DNA of 64,000 nt, from positions 28,871 through 92,870 of the IMG/VR virus record IMGVR_UViG_3300031857_015401, one strand, 5' to 3'. Positions 25,337 to 34,117 of the stretch are shown here, one piece after another. Position numbers and translations under genes: made by a program. The notes beneath the pieces are model-generated. The model was not told the origin of the DNA. It was given only the letters and a program-made list of their open reading frames with translations, and ran no database searches. The DNA is from a virus. Within the stretch, counting starts at the first letter, position 1. The number at the start of each line of letters is the position of its first letter.

Positions 25337-26340
25337 TGAAAATATTATTTTGTCTTGGGACTAGGCCTGAGTGGTTAAAAATAAAACCCCTTATAAATAT
25401 TTTAGATAAAAAAAATTACGATATTTTTTTTACTGGTCAACATCAAGATTTATTAAAAGACTTAGAATTTGATTACAACGTTAATGTTATAAACAATAAA
25501 AATCGACTTGATGATATTATTATTTCATGTATGTTAAATTTTCCTACAGAAAAATACGATTACGTTTTAGTACAAGGAGACACTGGTTCTGCCTTAGGGT
25601 GTGCGTTGGCAGCATATAATAGAAAAATAAAATTAATACATTTAGAAGCAGGACTTAGAACTTATGATTTAGAAAACCCATATCCCGAAGAGTCTTATAG
25701 ACAAATAATATCAAGAATATCGTCAATTAATTTATGTCCAACAAACGTTTCTTTTAATAATTTAACAAATGAAAAAGTTTCGGGTAAAACATATGTTGTT
25801 GGTAACACTGTTTTAGATAATTTAATAGATTTAAAAGAAAAATCTAATTATGGTGATGACGTTTTAGTTACTTTACATAGAAGAGAAAACCATGACATTA
25901 TGGATAGATGGTTTTTAGAATTAAATAAACTATCAAAAAAGTACCCTAATTTAAATTTTATTTTACCAATACACCCAAACCCAAATGTTCAAAAATACAA
26001 AAACATTTTAGATAAAAAAATTAAAGTTGTTAATCCATTATCACACGGTGATTTAATTAAAATTTTATTAAATTGTAAATTTGTTATTACTGATAGTGGA
26101 GGTATTCAAGAAGAAGCAACATTTTTAAATAAAAAATCTATAGTTTGTAGAAAAACAACAGAAAGACCTGAAGGTATAAGTACCGGTCATTTATTTTTAT
26201 GTAATGAAACAAAAAATTTAGATGAGTTGGTTTACATAATTAATAAAAATTATTATATTAATAATGAATGTCCATATGGTAATGGAACTTCATCAAAGCA
26301 AATAATAGAAATTTTAAAAAATGATTACAGTAATCCTTAA
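25336..26340 (+). CDS. wecB: UDP-N-acetylglucosamine 2-epimerase (WecB-like)
   Basis: The 334-residue protein should convert UDP-GlcNAc to UDP-ManNAc. Visible family residues are GTRPEWLK near the N-terminus, the catalytic acids D82 (VQGDTGS), E104 (HLEAGLRTYD) and E118 (PEES), and H181 (TLHRREN). Near the C-terminus is ITDSGGIQEEA. Length matches the nonhydrolysing family, slightly short of the usual 370. This supplies an amino sugar donor for the transferases around it, and suggests that the product glycan contains ManNAc or a derivative. Confidence 0.88.
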   Translation: MKILFCLGTRPEWLKIKPLINILDKKNYDIFFTGQHQDLLKDLEFDYNVNVINNKNRLDDIIISCMLNFPTEKYDYVLVQGDTGSALGCALAAYNRKIKLIHLEAGLRTYDLENPYPEESYRQIISRISSINLCPTNVSFNNLTNEKVSGKTYVVGNTVLDNLIDLKEKSNYGDDVLVTLHRRENHDIMDRWFLELNKLSKKYPNLNFILPIHPNPNVQKYKNILDKKIKVVNPLSHGDLIKILLNCKFVITDSGGIQEEATFLNKKSIVCRKTTERPEGISTGHLFLCNETKNLDELVYIINKNYYINNECPYGNGTSSKQIIEILKNDYSNP

Positions 26341-27049
26341 TGGTTATAAAAGATCTTCTCATTTTGAGAGACAATTAAATGCAATAAAGTCACAAACATT
26401 AAGACCTAAAGAAATAATGTTATGGCAAAATAAAGGTGAGGATTTTGAGATATCTTTAACCGAACAAACAACACACGCAAATTGTAATAAAAATTTAGGT
26501 GTTTGGGCTAGATTTGCATTTGCATTAAATGCAAAAACAGAATATGTTTGTATTTTTGATGATGACACAATACCTGGTACAAAATGGTTAGAAAACTGTT
26601 ATAATACAATACAAACAAATGATGGTTTATTAGGAACTATTGGTGTAAAATTTTTAGATAAAAATAATTACGTTTCTAATGTTAGGGTTGGTTGGGACAG
26701 ACCAAATAATCAAACAGAAGTAGTTGATATTGTTGGTCATTCTTGGTTTTTTAAAAGAGAAGATTTGGCAACTTTTTGGAGAGAGTTACCTGATTTAAAT
26801 CACAATACTTTAGTTGGTGAGGATATGCATTTTTCATACACGTTACAAAAGTACACAAATAAAAAAACATACGTTCCTCCGCACCCACCGTCTGATATGG
26901 AAATGTGGGGTAGTAAACCTGACACCGCATGGACAATTGGTACGGATTCGGCAGCAATATCAAAAGATTGGTCAAACATGAACGCTATGAACCAAGCGTT
27001 TATAGGATATATAAATAAAGGATTTAAAATATTAAAAGATAATATATGA
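26321..27049 (+). CDS. GT-A glycosyltransferase (GT2-like)
   Basis: In 242 residues it shows the start of a GT-A fold (ITVILNGYKRSSHFERQLNA, then PKEIMLWQNKGED) and the metal-binding acids in YVCIFDDDTIPGTKWLEN. The later VGHSWFFKREDLATFW and VGEDMHFSYTLQ fit the acceptor side, with E-D as the likely catalytic base. The gene begins 20 bases inside the epimerase gene in another frame. Donor and acceptor are unknown. Confidence 0.82.
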   Translation: MITVILNGYKRSSHFERQLNAIKSQTLRPKEIMLWQNKGEDFEISLTEQTTHANCNKNLGVWARFAFALNAKTEYVCIFDDDTIPGTKWLENCYNTIQTNDGLLGTIGVKFLDKNNYVSNVRVGWDRPNNQTEVVDIVGHSWFFKREDLATFWRELPDLNHNTLVGEDMHFSYTLQKYTNKKTYVPPHPPSDMEMWGSKPDTAWTIGTDSAAISKDWSNMNAMNQAFIGYINKGFKILKDNI

Positions 27050-27834
27050 AAACATTTATATCGGACTTTAATAAAATTAAAAAATTTATTGAAAATAACG
27101 TAAATTTTTCATTTACAAGATTTTCTGATGGAGAACTTTTTGTATTACAAAACAAAAGATTAGAACTTAATGAGGATCATTATATTATTGGAAACAGTAG
27201 AGGAGGTGGGTGGTACAATAAAGAAGAACAAAAAACTTTTATACCTGGTGAACATGAATTTTATAGAAAAAAATTAGAAGAGTCTCTACAATGCAATTTA
27301 CCTAATTTTTATCGTGGCATATGTACAAGACCTGATGTTGATTTAGAAACCTTTAATTGGATGGTTAATTTAGCAGGTGGAGATAGTGAAACACTTACTT
27401 GGTCTAATCTACTAATAAATGGTAATTACGAAAGATATTTAAATGAAATAGTTCCTTTATTTAAAAACAAAGAAATTATTTTTATTGTTAATGAAAGTGC
27501 TAATTTTGATAAATTACCTTTTATAGTTAAAAAAGATTTTAGAGTTGGTACAAACTGTTTTATTAATAATTATGACTTAATAGAAACAATTAAATCTTAT
27601 ATTATTGAAAACAATATTGAAAATCATTTATTTTTGGTTTCAGCGGCTAGTTTTAGTAATTTATTAATTCACGAATTACATAAATTATCAAATAAAAACA
27701 CATATTTAGAAATTGGTAGTACGTTGAATCCATTGATGGGTATGGAAGGTTGGAAAGGTAGTCGTGGTTATTTACGAGAATATTGGTTGGGTCAAAATAG
27801 AAATTATTTAAATATGGATTGTTTATGGAATTAA
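27046..27834 (+). CDS. GT-D-type glycosyltransferase-like protein (DUF1792-like)
   Basis: The opening FSFTRFSDGELFVLQNKRLE is close to the RFGDGE signature of the GT-D fold (DUF1792) transferases, which extend glycans on bacterial surface proteins; D-G-E is the putative catalytic motif. The 262-residue length is near the family norm. Later parts (FRVGTNCFINNYDLIE, then FLVSAASFSNLLIHEL and YLEIGSTLNPL) fit the Rossmann half. Family call from memory of the motif. It overlaps both neighbours by a few bases. Confidence 0.65.
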   Translation: MKTFISDFNKIKKFIENNVNFSFTRFSDGELFVLQNKRLELNEDHYIIGNSRGGGWYNKEEQKTFIPGEHEFYRKKLEESLQCNLPNFYRGICTRPDVDLETFNWMVNLAGGDSETLTWSNLLINGNYERYLNEIVPLFKNKEIIFIVNESANFDKLPFIVKKDFRVGTNCFINNYDLIETIKSYIIENNIENHLFLVSAASFSNLLIHELHKLSNKNTYLEIGSTLNPLMGMEGWKGSRGYLREYWLGQNRNYLNMDCLWN

Positions 27835-28232
27835 AATTAGTTAAAAACAAAAAAAAATATTACGAATTTATTCGTAATATGAGGATACATCCTGATAACG
27901 AGTCGGGATTTTTAGAAAAAGTCAACATAACTTCAGAACAACAAGAAAATTATATGAAAAAATATAATGATTGTTATTATGTTGCCATTTTAAATGAAAG
28001 TCCTGTTGGGTATGTTGGTGTTGTTGACAATGATATAAGAATTTGTACAGACCCTTCATATAAAAAAACAGGTGCCGGAACTTTTATGTTAAATGAAATA
28101 ATGAAATTATATCCAAATGCAACTGCAAAAATATTAAAAGATAATGTTGCAAGTTTGTCTCTTTTTAAAAAATGTAATTTTACTATTGTTAATGACGATG
28201 AAAATCTTTATTATTTAAAATATGGAATATAG
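27825..28232 (+). CDS. GNAT-family N-acetyltransferase
   Basis: This is a compact GNAT domain of 135 residues. The strand YYVAILNESPVGYVGVVDND is followed by the acetyl-CoA loop region DPSYKKTGAGTFMLNEIMKL and by the closing strand-helix-strand ATAKILKDNVASLSLFKKCN. It would acetylate a small substrate, probably an amino sugar made by the neighbouring DegT-like protein. I take the ATG at 27825 as the start; a TTG six bases earlier in frame is less likely. Confidence 0.8.
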   Translation: MELKLVKNKKKYYEFIRNMRIHPDNESGFLEKVNITSEQQENYMKKYNDCYYVAILNESPVGYVGVVDNDIRICTDPSYKKTGAGTFMLNEIMKLYPNATAKILKDNVASLSLFKKCNFTIVNDDENLYYLKYGI

Positions 28233-28887
28233 AAGACCAAAAAACAACCCATACAAAGTTGTACAAATGTTTGAAGAGGAGGTTGCGGATTATACAGGTG
28301 CACCTTATGCCGTTTCTGTTGATAACTGTACTAATGCATTATTTTTATGTTTAAAATACTTAAAAAATGTAAATTTTTTAGATAATGCAACACCAATAAC
28401 AATACCATCTAAAACATACTTGTCTGTACCACAATCAATTATTCATGCTGGTTTTATGCCAATATTTGATACAAGGGATAAATCTAACAATTGGCAAGGA
28501 ATTTATAAATTAGAACCATTACCTATATACGATTCAGCAAAAAGATTTACATCTAATATGTACATACACGGAACATTTATGTGTTTATCTTTTCATATAA
28601 AAAAACATTTAAAGATTGGTAAAGGCGGTATGATTTTAACAGACAATAAAGATGCTGTTGAGTGGTTTAAAAAGGCTAGGTATGAAGGTCGTGGTGAAAA
28701 ACTTTACCACGAGGACGATATAGATATGTTAGGGTGGAATATGTATATGACCCCACAACAAGCATCTCACGGATTATCACTTATGCAAAATTATCCATTA
28801 AACGTTCCTGATCTTGGAGAAAATAATGGGTATAGAGATTTAACAGAATTTACTGTTTTTAAAAATTATAAAAAAATAACAAAATGA
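28222..28887 (+). CDS. short DegT/DnrJ/EryC1-type aminotransferase-like protein (first copy)
   Basis: The 221 residues keep the PLP core of sugar aminotransferases: NCTNALFLCL after the first helix, D104 in PIYDSAKRF, and K128 in SFHIKKHLKIGKGGMILTD, the expected Schiff-base lysine spacing. Family members usually have 370-400 residues; here the C-terminal small domain is missing. The next gene starts at once and in frame with no remnant, so this is not a recent truncation. It may transaminate a nucleotide sugar as a homodimer or together with the second copy at 32442. Confidence 0.75.
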   Translation: MEYRRPKNNPYKVVQMFEEEVADYTGAPYAVSVDNCTNALFLCLKYLKNVNFLDNATPITIPSKTYLSVPQSIIHAGFMPIFDTRDKSNNWQGIYKLEPLPIYDSAKRFTSNMYIHGTFMCLSFHIKKHLKIGKGGMILTDNKDAVEWFKKARYEGRGEKLYHEDDIDMLGWNMYMTPQQASHGLSLMQNYPLNVPDLGENNGYRDLTEFTVFKNYKKITK

Positions 28888-29522
28888 AAAAAATAACAAT
28901 CGAAAACAAAGAAGAGTGGAAAAAATACATAATGAAAGAAGCGAATTATTCTTTACCTGATGAATGTAGAGGTGGATTATGTGTAGATGCAGGATGTAAT
29001 ATTGGTGATTTTCCTATGAATAATAAAAATAGATTTGACAAATATATTTGCTATGACGTTTTTCAAGAAAATATAGATGAATGTAAAAAAAATACAGACA
29101 CACTTGGTTGTATTGTAGAAATACATAAAAAAGCGGTTTGGTCAGAATCTGGAAAAAAAATTAACGTTATGGCTTATAGGCAAAACGAGAATGGAGATTT
29201 ACAACATTTTGGTAATTCGGGAAATGTGGGTTGTATTGAAATTGTTGGTGATGGTGGTCAGGGATGGACTAAAGATAATGTAATCGATACTGTTGAAACT
29301 ATTTGTATAGAAGATATAAAAAAAACATATGGGAATATAAAACTGTTAAAGGTTGACGTTGAGGGGTCTGAATATAGTTTTTTACTTAACAAAGATCTAT
29401 CAAATATTGATTATATTGTTGGTGAATTTCATTTTGAAAAAGAAAAAAAAGACAATTTAGATTCTTGGATATGTAAAACACATGATAAGTTAGATGGTTA
29501 CTACAAATTAAAAACAATATAA
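28884..29522 (+). CDS. FkbM-family methyltransferase
   Basis: The protein has 212 residues with the Rossmann SAM-binding start CVDAGCNIGDFPMNNKNRF and YICYDVF, and the FkbM hallmark IKLLKVDVEGSEYSFL near residue 155. FkbM enzymes O-methylate sugars and polyketides. In this setting it probably caps or modifies a glycan. It begins overlapping the DegT-like gene (ATGA), consistent with a shared pathway. Confidence 0.85.
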   Translation: MKKITIENKEEWKKYIMKEANYSLPDECRGGLCVDAGCNIGDFPMNNKNRFDKYICYDVFQENIDECKKNTDTLGCIVEIHKKAVWSESGKKINVMAYRQNENGDLQHFGNSGNVGCIEIVGDGGQGWTKDNVIDTVETICIEDIKKTYGNIKLLKVDVEGSEYSFLLNKDLSNIDYIVGEFHFEKEKKDNLDSWICKTHDKLDGYYKLKTI

Positions 29523-29527
29523 AATTT

Positions 29528-30055
29528 ATGATTATTGGTAATGATGTCGTTATTGATGATTTTGCAACTTTTAAAAGACCCGAATTAGTTGAAATTGGTA
29601 ATCATGTATCGATAGATCATGGATTTTATTGCACAACTTCTTTAAATATTGGTGATTATGTGCACATATCACCCTATGTTACTTGTATTGGTGGGTCTCA
29701 AGGTGTTTTTATAGCAAAAGGTTTTAATAATATAATGTCGGGTGCTAGAATTATATGTAGTTCAGATAGATTTGATGATAGCGGACTTTTTGGTGCAATG
29801 ATCCCTAAAAAATATAAAGGTAAACAAATAACAAAACCAGTAATTATGGAAGAATTTTCAAATATTGGTACTAATTCTATTGTTTTACCCGGATCAATAC
29901 TTAGAAAAGGTGTATTATTAGCTGCCGGTAGTTTGTTAATTGGGGATACAGAAGAATGGGGGGTATATAAAGGTAATCCCGCAAAATTAGTTAAAAAAAT
30001 AGATGGGTCAAAAATCATAAATCAATCATTGAACTTAGGGTATAAAAATATTTAA
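29528..30055 (+). CDS. left-handed beta-helix acyl/acetyltransferase (hexapeptide repeat)
   Basis: The 175 residues show hexapeptide repeats: IIGNDVVIDDFATFKRPELV, EIGNHVSIDHG, NIGDYVHISPYVTCIGG, then after a loop FSNIGTNSIVLPGSILRKGV and LLAAGSLL, closing with VYKGNPAKLVKKIDG. This is the WbbJ/maltose-acetyltransferase type; it acetylates sugars from acetyl-CoA as a trimer. Likely O-acetylation of the glycan made here. Confidence 0.85.
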   Translation: MIIGNDVVIDDFATFKRPELVEIGNHVSIDHGFYCTTSLNIGDYVHISPYVTCIGGSQGVFIAKGFNNIMSGARIICSSDRFDDSGLFGAMIPKKYKGKQITKPVIMEEFSNIGTNSIVLPGSILRKGVLLAAGSLLIGDTEEWGVYKGNPAKLVKKIDGSKIINQSLNLGYKNI

Positions 30056-30056
30056 T

Positions 30057-30953
30057 ATGTCAATAATAACTAATGGATTAACCCAAGACGGTTTTGGCGC
30101 TAGACTACAAAGAGCAATTAATACAATGTCATTTACATTTTACTTAAATGATAAATATAATACAAACATAGAGTATGTTCATACTCCATTTTCATATGAA
30201 GGTTTTGGTGAAGATTTTAGTTTAGGTGAAAGGGATAGGGAAATAGGAGATAATAGATACCCATACGATGAAATAACAAGAGAAGGTTATTTAAAAAGAG
30301 CAAATTTATGGGATAGTTTTGTAAACTACCAGGGTAAAATAATTACAGATATAGATTTAAATACGTACAATATAATTGATGAATTCGATTACCAATATAA
30401 TAAACTTTTTTACGATATCCATCAAGGAGAAACTAAAAATAATATTTATGTAGTCAAATATTTACAATCACAATTAAATAATGGTTTTATTAATTTTAAT
30501 AATATTGATTTTTATTATGATCAGATAAAAAAAAGAATACCGATAATAGAAAAAGAACATAACAATGAAATTATAATTCATATAAGAAGAAAAGATGCTA
30601 TTAATTTTGGGTATGATAGATTTTTATCTGATGAATATTATTTGGATTTATTAGATAAGCTTAAATCTTTTAAAGAAAAATATAAAATAACTATTCATAC
30701 ACAAAGAAAAAATTTTGATTATAATAAATATTGTGGTTGGGATATTTGTTATGACGATGAAATTGAAGACTACGACCTGTTTAAAAAAATGGTTAATTGT
30801 AAAGTTTTAGTTGTTGGTAAAAGTTCTTTTAGTATTGCAGCAGCAATGTTAAATAAAAATATTATTGTATATCCCGAACAACCAACAAGAAAACTTGATA
30901 GATGGATAAATAAAATAAACTTTTTTAATTTAATAGAAAATTATGGATTATAG
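30057..30953 (+). CDS. fucosyltransferase-like GT-B enzyme (HxRRxD type)
   Basis: The 298-residue protein has IIIHIRRKDAINFGYDRFLS, matching the H-x-R-R-x-D signature of the alpha-1,2/alpha-1,6 fucosyltransferase group (GT11/GT23) and NodZ. Further on it has the donor-side stretch CKVLVVGKSSFSIAAAMLNK. The N-terminus (GLTQDGFGARLQRAINTMSF) fits the GxGN-type first loop of GT11. The donor may be GDP-fucose or a similar deoxysugar. A fucose-synthase-like gene is close by (33164), though it lacks a key tyrosine. Confidence 0.7.
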   Translation: MSIITNGLTQDGFGARLQRAINTMSFTFYLNDKYNTNIEYVHTPFSYEGFGEDFSLGERDREIGDNRYPYDEITREGYLKRANLWDSFVNYQGKIITDIDLNTYNIIDEFDYQYNKLFYDIHQGETKNNIYVVKYLQSQLNNGFINFNNIDFYYDQIKKRIPIIEKEHNNEIIIHIRRKDAINFGYDRFLSDEYYLDLLDKLKSFKEKYKITIHTQRKNFDYNKYCGWDICYDDEIEDYDLFKKMVNCKVLVVGKSSFSIAAAMLNKNIIVYPEQPTRKLDRWINKINFFNLIENYGL

Positions 30954-31779
30954 GTTGGTAAAAGTTGATAGCTATGGTAGTGGGTTTTTTGGTAATTTTT
31001 TTACCATTTTATCAAATATTATAGGTCACGAAAATAGTGGTTATTACCCGTATGTTAATATTAATAAATCCGTTTGGGCCAATGGGTATGACCCAAGATA
31101 CGATTTGTCACCACCAGAAAACGCAGATAACCCGTGGGATTGGTGGTTTGATCAACCAATTCCAAAAACCGATGATAATATACATTATTTACCATTTGTT
31201 GGAAACGCATATTTTCCAGCAAACACAAAAGTTTGGGGTAGAAATGATATACCATATGCTAAAAGTGTGTCAGATAAGTACATAAAAATTAAAGATCATA
31301 TATTAGAAAAAATTAATGATTTTTATGAAAAAAATTTAAAAAATGAAATAGTTTTAGGTATTATGGCAAGAGGTGCCGAAATGGGGATATGCCATCCAGA
31401 ATATGGGAATCAAGGAATAAATGATTGGATTAATGAAACAAAAAAAATTATAAGTTTACATCCAGAAATTACTAAAATTTTTTTAGTAACTGAAGAATCT
31501 TATTATGTTGAAGAATTTAAAAAAGAATTTGACAATTTAATTTATATGACTGATGTATATAGAAGGACCACAGAATCTTTAGAAGACATTGTAAATTTTT
31601 CATTATTATATTGTTTAGTGACACCAAGAGAAAACCATAAAAAACTTTTAGGTGAAGAATGTTTAATTCAGGCTAAATTATTAAGTAGGTCCGATTATCT
31701 TTTAGTTAAACAATGTGGTACATCTTCAGCGGCGATATTTTTTGCCGATAATAATTTAAAAAACGTATTTTATATATAA
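30943..31779 (+). CDS. probable fucosyltransferase-like protein, divergent
   Basis: In 278 residues the plan resembles the gene before it: VDSYGSGFFGNFFTILSNII at the start, VLGIMARGAEMG where the H-x-R-R-x-D strand is expected, IFLVTEESYYVEEFKKEF, and QCGTSSAAIFFADNNL near the end. The R-G motif is kept but the second Arg and the Asp are not clear. It overlaps its upstream neighbour by 11 bases and may be an old duplicate. Transferase activity is plausible but not certain. Confidence 0.55.
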   Translation: MDYRLVKVDSYGSGFFGNFFTILSNIIGHENSGYYPYVNINKSVWANGYDPRYDLSPPENADNPWDWWFDQPIPKTDDNIHYLPFVGNAYFPANTKVWGRNDIPYAKSVSDKYIKIKDHILEKINDFYEKNLKNEIVLGIMARGAEMGICHPEYGNQGINDWINETKKIISLHPEITKIFLVTEESYYVEEFKKEFDNLIYMTDVYRRTTESLEDIVNFSLLYCLVTPRENHKKLLGEECLIQAKLLSRSDYLLVKQCGTSSAAIFFADNNLKNVFYI

Positions 31780-31782
31780 AAA

Positions 31783-32433
31783 ATGAATAGAACAGAAATT
31801 ATAAATCATATAATATCAAAATATAATTTTGATACATATTTGGAAATCGGAGTAAGTGACGTTAATTTAAACTTTAACCACATAAAAATAAAAAATAAAA
31901 TTGGGGTTGACCCAAACCCTGATGTTTGGGGAATTGACTACAATATGACTTCTGACGATTTTTTTAAAATTAATAAACAAAAATTTGATATTATTTTCAT
32001 TGATGGTATGCATGAGTTTCATTTTGTTTATAGAGACATAATAAACTCATTAGATATACTAAACGAAAATGGGGTTATCGTTTTACACGATTGTAATCCC
32101 GAAAATGAAGTTATTCAAATGGTGCCGGAAACAAAAGATGGTATTTGGACCAATCAAGAGTGGGTTGATTTTGCAGAAAATTGGAGAAAATTATCTGTTG
32201 ATGGTAATTGGAGTGGTGATTGTTGGAAAGCCATTGTTAAATTTAGATCACTTCATAATAATTTTAAAACTTTTGTTATTGATACTGATTTTGGTGTGGG
32301 AATAATAACCAAATCTACTAAATCAGTAGAACCATTAATATTAAATGAAGAATTAACATATAAAAATTTAGAAAAAAATAGAAAAGAATGGTTAAATCTT
32401 TTTTCTATTGATGATTTCATAAATAATATATAA
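31783..32433 (+). CDS. class I SAM-dependent methyltransferase
   Basis: The 216-residue protein shows a SAM-binding glycine strand (TYLEIGVSDVNLNF) and then FDIIFIDGMHEFHFVYRDII with ENGVIVLHDCNPEN, the pattern of the Methyltransf_24 group often found in glycan and polysaccharide clusters. Histidines and aspartates at FIDGMHE and LHDC may bind a metal. Probably methylates a sugar. Not a copy of the FkbM enzyme at 28884. Confidence 0.78.
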   Translation: MNRTEIINHIISKYNFDTYLEIGVSDVNLNFNHIKIKNKIGVDPNPDVWGIDYNMTSDDFFKINKQKFDIIFIDGMHEFHFVYRDIINSLDILNENGVIVLHDCNPENEVIQMVPETKDGIWTNQEWVDFAENWRKLSVDGNWSGDCWKAIVKFRSLHNNFKTFVIDTDFGVGIITKSTKSVEPLILNEELTYKNLEKNRKEWLNLFSIDDFINNI

Positions 32434-32441
32434 TTTTTATT

Positions 32442-33167
32442 ATGACAAAATATAAATACAATAGTTATGTATTAGGTAAAGTTCCTGAAAACTTACAAAG
32501 ACCGGACATTTATAAACTAAAAGAGTCTGGTTATGACTTTAATGATGCCAGAGAAATTATAGATATTTTTGAAGAAAAAATTGCAAAATTTGCTGGATGT
32601 AAATTTGCAGTTTTGACTGATTGTTGCTCACACGGACTATTTCTTTGTTTAAAATATATACAAAGAAAAAAAGAAATAGATGTTGATCAAAAAATTACTA
32701 TACCTAATAGGACGTATATATCTGCACCAATGCAAATTATACATTCAGGTTATAAAGTAAATTTTGAAGATATTGAATGGTCGGGGTTATATCAATTAAA
32801 ACCAACAAGAATTTATGATAGTGCAGTAAGATGGACAAAAAATATGTACGTCGGTAATAATGCGTTACAGGTTATTTCTTTTCAATTTAAAAAAAGAATC
32901 CCAATAGGAAAAGGAGGGGTTATATTAACCGATGATGAAGAAGCCGCCAAAATGTTAAAACTTATGAGTTACGATGGAAGGGATTTAACTGTACCATATG
33001 ATGATGAAAACCATATAAAAACAATGGGATATCATATGTATATGACACCCGAAGATGCAGCTAGAGGAATACTTTTAATGGATCAAACACCTGAAATAAA
33101 TGAAGACGCTTGTAATCATACAAATTATATGGATGTTGAACAAATGTTAAAAAATATATCTTTATGA
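32442..33167 (+). CDS. short DegT/DnrJ/EryC1-type aminotransferase-like protein (second copy)
   Basis: This is a 241-residue paralogue of the protein at 28222. It keeps DCCSHGLFLCLKYI, D126 in RIYDSAVRW and K151 in SFQFKKRIPIGKGGVILTD, and it shares the MYMTP motif near the end (HMYMTPEDAARGILLMDQTP). The C-terminal domain of full-length family members is again missing. It has about 25 additional N-terminal residues compared with the first copy. It may pair with the first copy or act on a different sugar. Confidence 0.72.
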   Translation: MTKYKYNSYVLGKVPENLQRPDIYKLKESGYDFNDAREIIDIFEEKIAKFAGCKFAVLTDCCSHGLFLCLKYIQRKKEIDVDQKITIPNRTYISAPMQIIHSGYKVNFEDIEWSGLYQLKPTRIYDSAVRWTKNMYVGNNALQVISFQFKKRIPIGKGGVILTDDEEAAKMLKLMSYDGRDLTVPYDDENHIKTMGYHMYMTPEDAARGILLMDQTPEINEDACNHTNYMDVEQMLKNISL

Positions 33168-34117
33168 AGACAAAAATATTATTATTAGGTGGATATGGTT
33201 TTTTAGGTTCAAATATACACAACGAATTTATTAATGACCAAAATTATGAAATTTTTTGTGAAAGTAGAAGAACAGATTGTGATATGTTAAATTATGAAAA
33301 ATTATATCAAAAAATAAAAACAATTATGCCAAATATAATAATTTATTGTTCGGCTAATGTTGGTTCTGTTAACTATGTTACAAATTATGCCGCGGATGTT
33401 ATAGATAATAATTTAAATATGTGTTTAAATTTATACAAATCGGTTAAAAATATTAATAAAGATATTTTAATTATTAATCCATTGGCTAATTGTTCATATC
33501 CTGGTAATATAGATATACAACACGAATCTATGTGGTGGGATGGAAAAATACACGAGTCAGTTGAGTCATTTGGTATGTTTAAAAAAACGTCATTTATTAT
33601 TTCAGAATGTTACAAAAAACAGTATGGGATAAAAACTATTAATATTATGTTAGGTGGTGGATATGGTGAAGGTGATCATACCGACGAAGAAAAGACGCAC
33701 GCAATGAATGGAATAATTCTAAGAATGATAAAATCCAAAAAAAACAATGAAAATAAGTTTGTTGTTTGGGGTACAGGATCACCAATTAGGGAATGGGTTT
33801 ATATGTCAGACGTTGCTAAAATAATAAAAGAAGTTATTGACAAAAATATGTATAACATTCCTAATCCTTTAAACATTGGTCAAAATAATGGAATTTCTAT
33901 TTTGGATATAGTTAATATAGTTAAAGAAGAATTAAATTATAATGGAAAAATTATTTTTGATACCACTAAGCAGGATGGTGCACCAAAAAAAGTTTTGGGG
34001 TCCACATTGTTTGATCAGTTTTTCCCAAACTTTAAATTTACAAACCATAATGATGGTATAAAAAAAACAATTAAATATTATTTAGAAAAATATGAAAGTA
34101 ATAGTATCGACTTGTGA
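33164..34117 (+). CDS. GDP-L-fucose synthase-like NAD(P)-dependent reductase, catalytic Tyr replaced
   Basis: The 317-residue short-chain fold begins ILLLGGYGFLGSNIHNEF (GxxGxxG cofactor site). INPLANCSYPG, GTGSPIREWVYMSDVAKII and FDTTKQDGAPKKVL fit the GDP-fucose synthase/NAD epimerase group. The YxxxK pair should lie at 136-140, but the sequence is ESFGMFKKTSF, giving F136 and K140. Loss of the tyrosine hydroxyl would normally impair catalysis, so the enzyme may have a changed reaction or be inactive. Alignment was done by eye. Confidence 0.75.
   Translation: MKTKILLLGGYGFLGSNIHNEFINDQNYEIFCESRRTDCDMLNYEKLYQKIKTIMPNIIIYCSANVGSVNYVTNYAADVIDNNLNMCLNLYKSVKNINKDILIINPLANCSYPGNIDIQHESMWWDGKIHESVESFGMFKKTSFIISECYKKQYGIKTINIMLGGGYGEGDHTDEEKTHAMNGIILRMIKSKKNNENKFVVWGTGSPIREWVYMSDVAKIIKEVIDKNMYNIPNPLNIGQNNGISILDIVNIVKEELNYNGKIIFDTTKQDGAPKKVLGSTLFDQFFPNFKFTNHNDGIKKTIKYYLEKYESNSIDL

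Noticed and set aside
27819-27824. TTG start for the GNAT acetyltransferase
   Set aside because: An ATG lies two codons later and gives the same domain.
28222-28887. DegT-like gene as a pseudogene cut by a frameshift
   Set aside because: The missing C-terminal domain is not found in any frame downstream; the next gene begins at once, and the paralogue at 32442 is also short.
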